Below are positions 1-11,060 of a stretch of 64,000 nucleotides of DNA, piece after piece. The position numbers were made by a program, and so were the translations under genes. The notes beneath the pieces are model-generated. The model did not search any database and was not told where the DNA came from. It worked only from the letters and a program-made list of their open reading frames with translations. The DNA is from Delphinus delphis. Lineage: Eukaryota > Chordata > Mammalia > Artiodactyla > Delphinidae. Numbering within the stretch: position 1 is the first letter of the stretch; the number at the start of each line of letters is the position of its first letter. The stretch is from positions 4,030,001-4,094,000 of the forward strand of contig NW_027192650.1 in assembly GCF_949987515.2 (NCBI RefSeq). The letters run 5' to 3'.

Positions 1-1579
1 CAAGAACCTCGTTTACAGTACAAGTTCAACATCGCAGAAAGTGAAAAATGGATAAAGAAGTTGTGCTATTTATTTACAAAGCAATATCACTCAGCAATGA
101 AATCTATGTCATCAGACCCTTAGCAGCACAATGAGTGGATTCAGGTATGATGATTCTAACTGAAATAAGTCACACAGAAAAAGAAACATCATAAGATATC
201 AGTAATACACGGAATGTAAACTTGGCTACACAGGAACTGAATTACAGAACAGAACAGGGTCTCAAATTTAGAAAACCAACTTATGCTTGCTTAAGGGGAA
301 AGGTGAGTTGGGGTGCTGCATAAAACCAGAGATTGAAATGAGCACAGATAAAGTTCCTTAAGCCAAATATGGAATAGACAAGAGCTACTCCTTGCTCAAC
401 GAAATGGACTCAACACCGCATATTAAACGCCTAAGAATGTACCTGACTAGTAAGTATCGTAAAACCTATGGATTGCTATGTCTCCGAAAGAGAATCAAGC
501 ATGTGTACAGGGGCATAAACGCAGCAGTGATAGGACTGGAGAGGTTCGGTGAGCAAATGAAGACCCTTTGAAGTCATATTGCATGGTACCCATTCCACGG
601 GTCTCAACTCTCCAGGTTTAAGGTATTCTTTCTTCAGCTAAAACATGCATGTGGAACCCAGAGTATGAACAACCGTGTGATCGGGAGACGTGTTCAAATA
701 TGTCTCAGTTTTCGTCCCCTGGTACTTCGGTGCAACATTCCAGACGCTTTACTAACACTCTCCCCACTTGGAGAGTCAGTGCCTTTAACCTCCTGTTTGG
801 CCCAGTTTGCAATTTCTGCGGAAGATGAACAGGAATAGCGAGAACCAATGAGAGACAAGCGGGAGGTGTCTGGACGGGCAAATTTAACTCTAATTTCCCA
901 CCAGGATGAGGAATTAACCAAAGGCTCAGCGTGCCATGCCGGAACCAGATTAGGGCCTGAAGCCATCCTGCGGTGTTGCGGCCAGGTCACAAGAAAGCGA
1001 GTTGAAGAAAGGAGCTCAGGGGCACTGTAATTCACAAACCTGCAGAGTTATAAATGACAGCTATCGTCCAAAAATATACTGAAGTAAGGCTGCCAAGAGG
1101 ACTTGAAAGCGGGGCAGAATTGCAGGAAACCGATTTCAGGAGGTAGACTGGAATTGCATTGAAAGCATAGGAAAAGAGGCAGAACGTCCACAATGATGCA
1201 CTTGGCCAAAAAGGGCGTATGCGTTTTTTCCTGAATATATTCAGGAAAAAACGCATACGCCCTTTTTGGCCAACCAAGCAAGCTTGCAAAGGAAATCTGA
1301 ACTACAATGAAGTCTCACTTCCCCCCGGTCAAAAGGGCCATCTGAAAAAGTGTAAAATCCAGAAAGGCAGGACAGGCCATGGAGAACTGGGAGCCTTGTT
1401 ATGCTGATGGGCGGGATGTAAATTGCCAACAGACACTCGTGAGAAGTGTATGGTGTTTCCTGAAACATCTAAAAAACAAATCAACAGAGCCTAGGGCACT
1501 TCCACTTATGGTCCTATAGCTTAGGGAAATTAAAATCAAAAAGACACAGCCACCCCAAAGTTTGGGACGCCTCTGTTTA
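1..1579 (+). repeat. Satellite unit 1 (1,579 bp)
   Basis: 5-prime block carries TTGTGCTATTTATTTAC, shared only with unit 3. The middle block reads GTATGAACAACCGTGTGATC, shared with units 3 and 7. Bases 1-1250 look identical to 3160-4409, two units downstream. Palindrome 1202-1273 is perfect. The tail from about 1372 (ACACTCGTGAG, AAATCAACAGAG) instead matches the tail of unit 8. Confidence 0.97.
1202..1273. repeat. 72-bp perfect palindrome (hairpin/cruciform element), reference copy in unit 1
   Basis: Each half is 36 bp and is the exact reverse complement of the other, with no spacer. The outer ends are TTGGCCAA, the arms contain GGGCGTATGCG followed by six T, and the centre is CCTGAATATATTCAGG. 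Symmetry stops at once outside (C on both sides). Copies start at 1202, 2781, 4361, 5941, 7520, 9100, 10682, 12262, 13842, 15420, 16997, 18575, 20153, 21733, 23312, 24891, 26469, 28049, 29628, 31207, 32786, 34365, 35943, 37522, 39100, 40679, 42258, 43837, 45415, 46994, 48572, 50151, 51730, 53310, 54889, 56469, 58048, 59628, 61207 and 62787, each 72 bp. By my reading 26 of 40 are perfect; unit entries list the exceptions, with arm positions counted 0-71. A transcript of either strand would fold into a stem of about 34 bp. Origin unknown: it could be a fossil palindromic MITE-like DNA transposon, but no target-site duplication is visible. Confidence 0.97.
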
Positions 1580-3159
1580 CAAGAACCTCGTTTACAGTAC
1601 AAGTTCAACATCGCAGAAAGTGAAAAATGGATAAAGAAGTTGTGGTATTTACTTACAAAGCAATATCACTCAGCAATGAAATCTATGTCATCAGGCCCTT
1701 AGCATCACAATGAGTGGATTCAGGTATGATGATTCTAACTGAAGTAAGTCACACAGAAAAAGAAACATCATAAGATATCAGTAATACACGGAATGTAAAC
1801 TTGGCTACACAGGAACTGAATTACAGAACAGAACAGGGTCTCAAATTTAGAAAACAAACTTATGCTTGCTTAAGGGGAAAGGTGAGTTGGGGTGCTGCAT
1901 AAAACCAGAGATTGAAATGAGCACAGATAAAGTTCCTTAAGTCAAATATGGAATAGACAAGAGCTACTCCTTGCTCAATGAAATGGACACAACACCGCAT
2001 ATTAAACGCCTAAGAATGTACCTGACTAGTAAGTATCTTAAAACCTATGGATTGCTATGTCTCTGAAAGAGAATCAAGCATGTGTACAGGGGCATAAACG
2101 CAGCAGTGATAGGATTGGAGAGGTTCGGTGAGCAAATGAAGACCCTTTGAAGTCATATTGCATGGTACCCTTTCCACGGGTTTCAACTACCCAGGTTTAA
2201 GGTATTCTTCCTTCAGCTAAAACATGCATGTGGAAACTAGAGTATGATCAACCATGTGATTGGGAGACGTGTTCAAATATGTCTCAGTTTTCGTACCCTG
2301 GTACTCGGGTGCAACATTCCAGACGCTTTACTAACACTCTCCCGACTTGGAGAGTCAGCGCCTTTAACCTCCTGTTTGGCCCAGTTTGCAGTTTCTGCGG
2401 AAGATGAACAGGAATAGCGAGAACCAATGAGAGACTAGCTGGAGGTGTCTGGACGGGCAAATTTAACTCTCATTTCCCACCAGAAAGAGGAAATAACCAA
2501 AGGCTCAGCGTGCCGTGCCGGAACCAGATTAGGGCCTGAAGCCATCCTGCGGTGTGGCGGGCAGCTCAAAAGAAAGCGAATTGAAGAAAGGAGCTCAGGC
2601 GCACTGTAATTCACAAACCTGCAGAGTTATAAATGACAGCTATCGTCCAAAAATAGACTGAAGTAAGGCTGCCAAGAGGACTTGAAAGCAGGGCAGAATT
2701 GCAGGAAACCGATTTCAGGAGGTAGACTGGAATTGCATTGAAAGCATAGGAAAAGAGGCAGAACGTCCACAATGATGCACTTGGCCAAAAAGGGCGTATG
2801 CGTTTTTTCCTGAATATATTCAGGAAAAAACGCATACGCCCTTTTTGGCCAACCAAGCAAGCTTGCAAAGGAAATCTGCACTACAATGAAGTCTCACTTC
2901 CCCCCGGTCAAAAGGGCCATCTGAAAAAAGTGTAAAATCCAGAAAGGCAGGACAGGCCATGGAGAACTGGGAGCCTTGTTATGCTGATGGGCGGGATGTA
3001 AATTGCCAACAGACACTTGGGAGAAGTGTATGGTGTTTCCTGAAACATCTAAAAAACAAAGCAACAGAGCCTAGGGCACTGCCACTTATGGTCCTATAGC
3101 TTAGGGAAATTAAAATCAAAAAGACACAGCCACCCCAAAGTTTGGGACGCCTCTGTTTA
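1580..3159 (+). repeat. Satellite unit 2 (1,580 bp), mosaic
   Basis: The first ~710 bp match unit 9, seven units away, with one difference seen (A at 1989). The middle block has GGAAACTAGAG and GTGATTGGG. The 3-prime half (ACCAGAAAGAGG, AAGCGAATTG, CAGGCGCACTG) instead matches unit 13. Palindrome 2781-2852 is perfect. Confidence 0.97.
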
Positions 3160-4739
3160 CAAGAACCTCGTTTACAGTACAAGTTCAACATCGCAGAAAG
3201 TGAAAAATGGATAAAGAAGTTGTGCTATTTATTTACAAAGCAATATCACTCAGCAATGAAATCTATGTCATCAGACCCTTAGCAGCACAATGAGTGGATT
3301 CAGGTATGATGATTCTAACTGAAATAAGTCACACAGAAAAAGAAACATCATAAGATATCAGTAATACACGGAATGTAAACTTGGCTACACAGGAACTGAA
3401 TTACAGAACAGAACAGGGTCTCAAATTTAGAAAACCAACTTATGCTTGCTTAAGGGGAAAGGTGAGTTGGGGTGCTGCATAAAACCAGAGATTGAAATGA
3501 GCACAGATAAAGTTCCTTAAGCCAAATATGGAATAGACAAGAGCTACTCCTTGCTCAACGAAATGGACTCAACACCGCATATTAAACGCCTAAGAATGTA
3601 CCTGACTAGTAAGTATCGTAAAACCTATGGATTGCTATGTCTCCGAAAGAGAATCAAGCATGTGTACAGGGGCATAAACGCAGCAGTGATAGGACTGGAG
3701 AGGTTCGGTGAGCAAATGAAGACCCTTTGAAGTCATATTGCATGGTACCCATTCCACGGGTCTCAACTCTCCAGGTTTAAGGTATTCTTTCTTCAGCTAA
3801 AACATGCATGTGGAACCCAGAGTATGAACAACCGTGTGATCGGGAGACGTGTTCAAATATGTCTCAGTTTTCGTCCCCTGGTACTTCGGTGCAACATTCC
3901 AGACGCTTTACTAACACTCTCCCCACTTGGAGAGTCAGTGCCTTTAACCTCCTGTTTGGCCCAGTTTGCAATTTCTGCGGAAGATGAACAGGAATAGCGA
4001 GAACCAATGAGAGACAAGCGGGAGGTGTCTGGACGGGCAAATTTAACTCTAATTTCCCACCAGGATGAGGAATTAACCAAAGGCTCAGCGTGCCATGCCG
4101 GAACCAGATTAGGGCCTGAAGCCATCCTGCGGTGTTGCGGCCAGGTCACAAGAAAGCGAGTTGAAGAAAGGAGCTCAGGGGCACTGTAATTCACAAACCT
4201 GCAGAGTTATAAATGACAGCTATCGTCCAAAAATATACTGAAGTAAGGCTGCCAAGAGGACTTGAAAGCGGGGCAGAATTGCAGGAAACCGATTTCAGGA
4301 GGTAGACTGGAATTGCATTGAAAGCATAGGAAAAGAGGCAGAACGTCCACAATGATGCACTTGGCCAAAAAGGGCGTATGCGTTTTTTCCTGAATATATT
4401 CAGGAAAAACCGCATACGCCCTTTTTGGCCAACCAAGCAAGCTTGCAAAGGAAATCTGCACTACAATGAAGTCTCACTTCCCCCCGGTCAAAAGGGCCAT
4501 CTGAAAAAATTGTAAAATCCAGAAAGGCAGGACAGGTCATGGAGAACTGGGAGCATTGTTATGCTGATGGGCGGGATGTAAATTGCCAACAGACACTCAG
4601 GAGAAGTGTATGGTGTTTCCTGAAACATCGAAAAAACAAAGCAACAGAGCCTAGGGCACTTCCACTTATGGTCCTATAGCTTAGGGAAATTAAAATCAAA
4701 AAGACACAGCCACCCCAATGTTTGGAACGGCTCTGTTTA
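3160..4739 (+). repeat. Satellite unit 3 (1,580 bp)
   Basis: Near copy of unit 1 as far as the palindrome. Palindrome 4361-4432 has one right-arm change, A to C at 4410 (arm position 49). The tail is of mixed type: ACACTCAGG with CAATGTTTGGAACGG. Confidence 0.97.
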
Positions 4740-6318
4740 CAAGAACCTCGTTTACAGTACAAGTTCAACATCGCAGAATGTGAAAAATGGATAAAGAAGT
4801 TGTGGTATTTACTTACAAAGCAATATCACTCAGCAATGAAATCTGTGTCATCAGGCCCTTAGCAGCACAATGAGTGGATTCAGGTATGATGAGTCTAACT
4901 GAAATAAGTCACACAGAAAAAGAAACATCATAAGATATCAGTAATACACGGAATGGAAACTTGGCTACACAGGAACTGAATTACAGAACAGAACAGGGTC
5001 TCAAATTTAGAAAACCAACTTATGCTTGCTTAAGGGTAAAGGTGAGTTGGGGTGCTGCATAAAACCAGAGATTGAAATGAGCAGAGATAAAGTTCCTTAA
5101 GCCAAATATGGAATAGACAAGAGCTACTCCTTGCTCAACGAAATGGACTCAACACCGCATATTAAACGCCTAAGAATGTACCTGACTAGTAAGTATCTTA
5201 AAACCTATGGATTGCTATGTCTCCGAAAGAGAATCAAGCATGTGTACAGGGGCATAAACGCAGCAGTGATAGGATTGGAGAGGTTCGGTGAGCAAATGAA
5301 GACCCTTTGAAGTCATATTGCATGGTACCCATTCCACGGGTTTCAACTACCCAGGTTTTAGGTATTCTTCCTTCAGCTAAAACATGCATGTGGAACCCAG
5401 AGTATGATCAACCATGTGATCGGGAGACGTGTTCAAATATGTCTCAGTTTTCGTACCCTGGTACTCGGGTGCAACATTCCAGACGCTTTACTAACACTCT
5501 CCCCACTTGGAGAGTCAGCGCCTTTAACCTCCTGTTTGGCACAGTTTGCAATTTCTGCGGAAGATGAACAGGAATAGCGAGAACCAATGAGAGGCTAGCT
5601 GGAGGTGTCTGGACGGGCAAATTTAACTCTCATTTCCCAACAGGAAGAGGAAATAACCAAAGGCTCAGCGTGCCGTACCGGAACCAGATTAGGGCCTGAA
5701 GCCATCCTGCGGTGTTGCGGCCAGCTCAAAAGAAAGCGAGTTGAAGAAAGGAGCTCAGGGGCACTGTAATTCACAAACCTGCAGAGTTATAAATGACAGC
5801 TATCGTCCAAAAATAGACTGAAGTAAGGCTGCCAAGAGGACTTGAAAGCGGGGCAGAATTACAGGAAACCGATTTCAGGAGGTAGACTGGAATTGCATTG
5901 AAAGCATAGGAAAAGAGGCAGAACGTCCACAATGATGCACTTGGCCAAAAAGGGCGTATGCGTTTTTTCCTGAATATATTCAGGAAAAAACGCATACGCC
6001 CTTTTTGGCCAACCAAGCAAGCTTGCAAAGGAAATCTGAACTACAATGAAGTCTCACTTCCCCCCGGTCAAAAGGGCCATCTGAAAAAGTGTAAAATCCA
6101 GAAAGGCAGGACAGGCCATGGAGAACTGGGAGCCTTGTTATGCTGATGGGCGGGATGTAAATAGCCAACAACCACTCGGGAGAAGTGTATGGTGTTTCCT
6201 GAAACATCTAAAAAACAAAGCAACAGAACCTAAGGCACTTCCACTTATGGTCCTATAGCTTAGGGAAATTAAAATCAAAAAGACACAGCCACCCCAAAGT
6301 TTGGAACGGCTCTGTTTA
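4740..6318 (+). repeat. Satellite unit 4 (1,579 bp)
   Basis: Middle block reads GGAACCCAGAGTATGATC (no deletion), and the unit carries TTTGGCACAG, a variant shared with units 8, 40 and 41. Palindrome 5941-6012 is perfect. The tail is of the ACAACCACTCGGG / GGAACGGCTC type. Confidence 0.97.
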
Positions 6319-7898
6319 CAAGAACCTCGATTACAGTACAAGTTCAACATCGCAGAAAGCGAAAAATGGATAAAGAAGTTGTGGTATTTACTTACAAAGC
6401 AATATCACTCAGCAATGAAATCTGTGTCATCAGGCCCTTAGCAGCACAATGAGTGGATTCAGGTATGATGATTCTAACTGAAATAAGTCACACAGAAAAA
6501 GAAACATCATAAGATATCAGTAATACACGGAATGTAAACTTGGCTACACAGGAACTGACTTATAGAACAGAACAGGGTCTCAAATTTAGAAAACCAACTT
6601 ATGCTTGCTTAAGTGTAAAGGTGAGTTGGGGTGCTGCATAAAACCAGAGATTGAAATGAGCACAGATAAAGTTCCTTAAGCCAAATATGGAATAGACAAG
6701 AGCTACTCCTTGCTCAATGAAATGGACTCAACACCGCATATTAAACGCCTAAGAATGTACCTGACTAGTAAGTATCTTAAAACCTATGGATTGCTATGTC
6801 TCCGAAAGAGAATCAAGCATGTGTACAGGGGCATAAACGCAGCAGTGATAGGATTGGAGAGGTTCGGTGAGCAAATGAAGACCCTTTGAAGTCATATTGC
6901 ATGGTACCCATTACACGGGTCTCAACTCTCCAGGTTTTAGGTATTCTTCCTTCAGCTAAAACATGCATGTGGAACCCAGAGTATGATCAACCATGTGATC
7001 GGGAGACGTGTTCAAATATGTCTCAGTTTTCGTACCCTGGTACTCGGGTGCAACATTTCAGACGCTTTACTAACACTCTCCCGACTTGGAGAGTCAGTCC
7101 CTTTAACCTCCTGTTTGGCCCAGTTTGCAATTTCTGTGGAAGATGAACAGGAATAGCGAGAACCAATGAGAGACTAGCTGGAGGTGTCTGGACGGGCAAA
7201 TTTAACTCTCATTTCCCACCAGGAAGAGGAATTAACCAAAGGCTCAGCGTGCCGTGCCAGAACCAGATTAGGGCCTGAAGCCATCCTGCGGTGTTGCGGC
7301 CAGCTCACAAGAAAGCGAGTTGAAGAAAGGAGCTCAGGGGCACTGTAATTCACAAACCTGCAGAGTTATAAATGACAGCTATCGTCCAAAAATAGACTGA
7401 AGTAAGGCTGCCAAGAGGACTTGAAAGCGGGGCAGAATTGCAGGAAACCGATTTCAGGAGGTAGACTGGAATTGCATTGAAAGCATAGGAAAAGAGGCAG
7501 AACGTCCACAATGATGCACTTGGCCAAAAAGGGCGTATGCGTTTTTTCCTGAATATATTCAGGAAAAAACGCATACGCCCTTTTTGGCCAACCAAGCAAG
7601 CTTGCAAAGGAAATCTGCACTACAATGAAGTCTCACTTCCCCCCGGTCAAAAGGGCCATCTGAAAAAATTGTAAAATCCAGAAAGGCAGGACAGGCCATG
7701 GAGAACTGGGAGCCTTGTTATGCTGATGGGCGGGATGTAAATTGCCAACAGACACTCGGGAGAAGTGTATGGTGTTTCCTGAAACATCTAAAAAACAAAG
7801 CAACAGAGCCTAGGGCACTTCCACTTATGGTCCTATAGCTTAGGGAAATTAAAATCAAAAAGACACAGCCACCCCAAAGTTTGGGACGCCTCTGTTTA
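6319..7898 (+). repeat. Satellite unit 5 (1,580 bp)
   Basis: Same middle-block type as unit 4, but with TTCTGTGGAAG (a decayed CpG) and GTCAGTCCC. Palindrome 7520-7591 is perfect. The tail is of the ACAGACACTCGGG / GGGACGCC type. Confidence 0.97.
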
Positions 7899-9479
7899 CA
7901 AGAACCTCGTTTACTGTACAAGTTCAATATCACAGAAAGTGAAAAATGGATAAAGAACTTGTGATACTTACGTACAATGCAGTATCACTCAGCAATGAAA
8001 TCTATGTCATCAGGCCCGTAGCAGCATAATGAGTGGATTCAGGTACGATGATTCTAACTGAAATAAGTCACACAAAAAAAGCAACATCAAAAGATATCAC
8101 TAATGCACGGAATGTAAACTTGGCTATACTGGAACTGAATTCCAAAACAGAACAGGGTCTCAAATGTAGAAAACCAACTTATGCTTGCTTAAGGGGAAAG
8201 GTGAGTTGGGGTGCTGCATAAAACCAGAGATTGAAATGAGCACAGATAAAGTTCCTTAAGCCAAATATGGAATAGACAAGAGCTACTCCTTGCTCAACGA
8301 AATGGACTCAACACCGCATATTAAACGCCAAAGAATATACCTGACTAGTAAGTATCTTAAAACCTATAGACTGCTATGTCTCCGAAAGAGAATCAAGCAT
8401 GTGTACAGGGGCATAAACGCAGCAGTGATAGGATTGGAGAGGTTCGGTGAGCAAATGAAGACCCTTTGAAGTCATATTGCATGGTACCCATTCCACGGGT
8501 TTCAACTACCCAGGTTTTAGGTATTCTTCCTTCAGCTAAAACATGCATGTGGAACCCAGAGTATGATCAACCATGTGATCGGGAGACGTGTTCAAATATG
8601 TCTCAGTTTTCCTCCCCTGGTACTCGGGTGCAACATTCCAGACGCTTTACTAACACTCTCCCCACTTGGAGAGTCAGTCCCTTTAACCTCCTGTTTGGCC
8701 CAGTTTGCAATTTCTGCGGAAGATGAACAGGAATAGCGAGAACCAATGAGAGGCTAGCTGGAGGTGTCTGGACGGGCAAATTTAACTCTCATTTCCCACC
8801 AGGAAGAGGAATTAACCAAAGGCTCAGCATGCCATGCCGGAAACAGATTAGGGCCTGAAGCCATCCTGCGGTGTTGCGGCCAGGTCACAAGAAAGCGAGT
8901 TGAAGAAAGGAGCTCAGGGGCACTGTAATTCACAAACCTGCAGAGTTATAAATGACAGCTATCGTCCAAAAATAGACTGAAGTAAGGCTGCCAAGAGGAC
9001 TTGAAAGCGGGGCAGAATTGCAGGAAACCGATTTCAGGAGGTAGACTGGAATTGCATTGAAAGCATAGGAAAAGAGGCAGAACGTCCACAATGATGCACT
9101 TGGCCAAAAAGGGCGTATGCGTTTTTTCCTGAATATATTCAGGAAAAAACGCATACGCCCTTTTTGGCCAAACAAGCAAGCTTGCAAAGGAAATCTGCAC
9201 TACAATGAAGTCTCACTTCCCCCCCGGTCAAAAAGGCCATCTGAAAAAAGTGTAAAATCCAGAAAGGCAGGACAGGCCATGGAGAACTGGGAGCCTTGTT
9301 ATGCTGATGGGCGGGATGTAAATAGCCAACAGACACTCCGGAGAAGTGTATGGTGTTTCCTGAAACATCTAAAAAACAAAGCAACAGAGCCTAGTGCATT
9401 TCCACTTATGGTCCTATAGCTTAGGGAAATTAAAATCAAAAAGACACAGCCACCCCAAAGTTTGGGACGCCTCTGTTTA
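7899..9479 (+). repeat. Satellite unit 6 (1,581 bp)
   Basis: 5-prime block belongs to the alternative subtype (CTTACGTACAATGCAG, CCCGTAGCAGCATAATG) and closely matches unit 8 over about 800 bp, including CACACAAAAAAAGCAACATC. The C-run after the palindrome is one longer than usual. Palindrome 9100-9171 is perfect. Confidence 0.97.
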
Positions 9480-11060
9480 CAAGAACCTCGTTAACCATAC
9501 AAGTTCAATATCACAGAAAGTGAAAAATGGATAAAGAAGTTGTGGTACTCATGTACAATGCAATATCACTCAGCAATGAAATCTATGTCACCAGGCCCGT
9601 AGCAGCATAATGAGTGGATTCGGGTATGGTGATTCTATCTGAAATAAGTCACACAGAAAAAGAAACATCAAAAAATATCACTAATACATGGAATTTAAAC
9701 TTGGCTACAGAGGAACTGAATTACAAAACAGAACAGGGTCTCAAATTTAGAAAACCAACTTATGCTTGCTTAAGTGGAAAGATGAGTTGGGGTGCTGCAT
9801 AAAAACAGAGATTGAAATGAGCACAGATAAAGTTCCTTAAGCCAAATATGGAATAGACAAGAGCTACTCCTTGCTCAACGAAATGGACTCAACACCCCAT
9901 ATTAAACGCCTAAGAATATACCTGACTAGTAAGTATCTTAAAACCTATGGATTGCTATGTCTCCAAAAGGGAATCAAGCGTGTGTACAAGGGTCATAAAC
10001 GCAGGAGTGATAGGATTGGAGAGATTCGGTGAGCAAATGAAGACCCTTTGAAGTCATATTGCATGGTACCCATTCCACGGGTCTCAACTCTCCAGGTTTA
10101 AGGTATTCTTTCTTCAGCTAAAACATGCATGTGGAACCCAGAGTATGAACAACCGTGTGATCGGGAGACGTGTTCAAATATGTCTCAGTTTTCGTCCCCT
10201 GGTACTTCGGTGCAACATTCCAGACGCTTTACTAACACTCTCCCCACTTGGAGAGTCAGTGCCTTTAACCTCCTGTTTGGCCCAGTTTGCAATTTCTGCG
10301 GAAGATGTACAGGAATAGGGAGAACCAATGAGAGACAAGCGGGAGGTGTCTGGACGGGCAAATTTAACTCTAATTTCCCACCAGGATGAGGAATTAACCA
10401 AAGGCTCAGCGTGCCATGCCGGAACCAGATTAGGGCCTGAAGCCATCCTGCGGTGTTGCGGCCAGGTCACAAGAAAGCGAGTTGAAGAAAGGAGCTCAGG
10501 GGCACTGTAATTCACAAACCTGCAGAGTTATAAATGACAGCTATCGTCCAAAAATAGACTGAAGTAAGGCTGCCAAGAGGACTTGAAAGCGGGGCAGAAT
10601 TGCAGGAAACCGATTTCAGGAGGTAGACTGGAATTGCATTGAAAGCATAGGAAAAGAGGCAGAACGTCCACAATGATGCACTTGGCCAAAAAGGGCGTAT
10701 GCGTTTTTTCCTGAATATATTCAGGAAAAAACGCATACGCCCTTTTTGGCCAACCAAGCAAGCTTGCAAAGGAAATCTGCACTACAATGAAGTCTCTCTT
10801 CCCCCCGGTCAAAAGGGACATCTGAAAAAATTGTAAAATCCAGAAAGGCAGGACAGGCCATGGAGAACTGGGAGCCTTGTTATGCTGATGGGCGGGATGT
10901 AAATTGCCAACAGACACTTGGGAGAAGTGTATGGTGTTTCCTGAAACATCTAAAAAACAAAGCAACAGAGCCTAGGGCACTTCCACTTATGGTCCTATAG
11001 CTTAGGGAAATTAAAATCAAAAAGACACAGCCACCCCAAAGTTTGGGACGCCTCTGTTTA
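9480..11060 (+). repeat. Satellite unit 7 (1,581 bp), mosaic
   Basis: 5-prime part is a private version of the alternative subtype (ACTCATGTACAATGC). A 1-bp insertion gives CAAGGGTCATAAAC near 9988. From about 10040 to 10555 it switches to the rare middle block of units 1 and 3, with private changes at GATGTACAGG and AATAGGG. Palindrome 10682-10753 is perfect. Confidence 0.97.

Noticed and set aside
694..1035. 113-codon minus-strand open frame in units 1, 3 and 7
   Set aside because: Present only where the rare middle block occurs; other units have stops or frameshifts. Chance open frame duplicated with its unit.
1202..1273. Palindrome as a rho-independent transcription terminator
   Set aside because: There is no transcribed gene upstream, no bacterial context, and the T-runs are inside the stem rather than after it.
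1032..1289. Recurrent 85-codon minus-strand open frame (with an overlapping 84-codon frame) in almost every unit, as a conserved small protein gene
   Set aside because: Two frames on the same strand are open over the same bases, the peptide spans the palindrome and so is partly self-mirrored, units 8 and 14 lack the 85-codon frame, and no family is recognisable. Recurrence is explained by the satellite itself.
1..1579. CENP-B box in the unit
   Set aside because: Scanning both strands of unit 1 for TTCG-N4-A-N2-CGGG by eye gave no match, so I have no sequence support for a centromeric assignment by this motif.
10528..10965. 145-codon minus-strand open frame, the longest in the window
   Set aside because: It arises in unit 7 from a small indel joining two frames that are separate in other units; no domain and not conserved.
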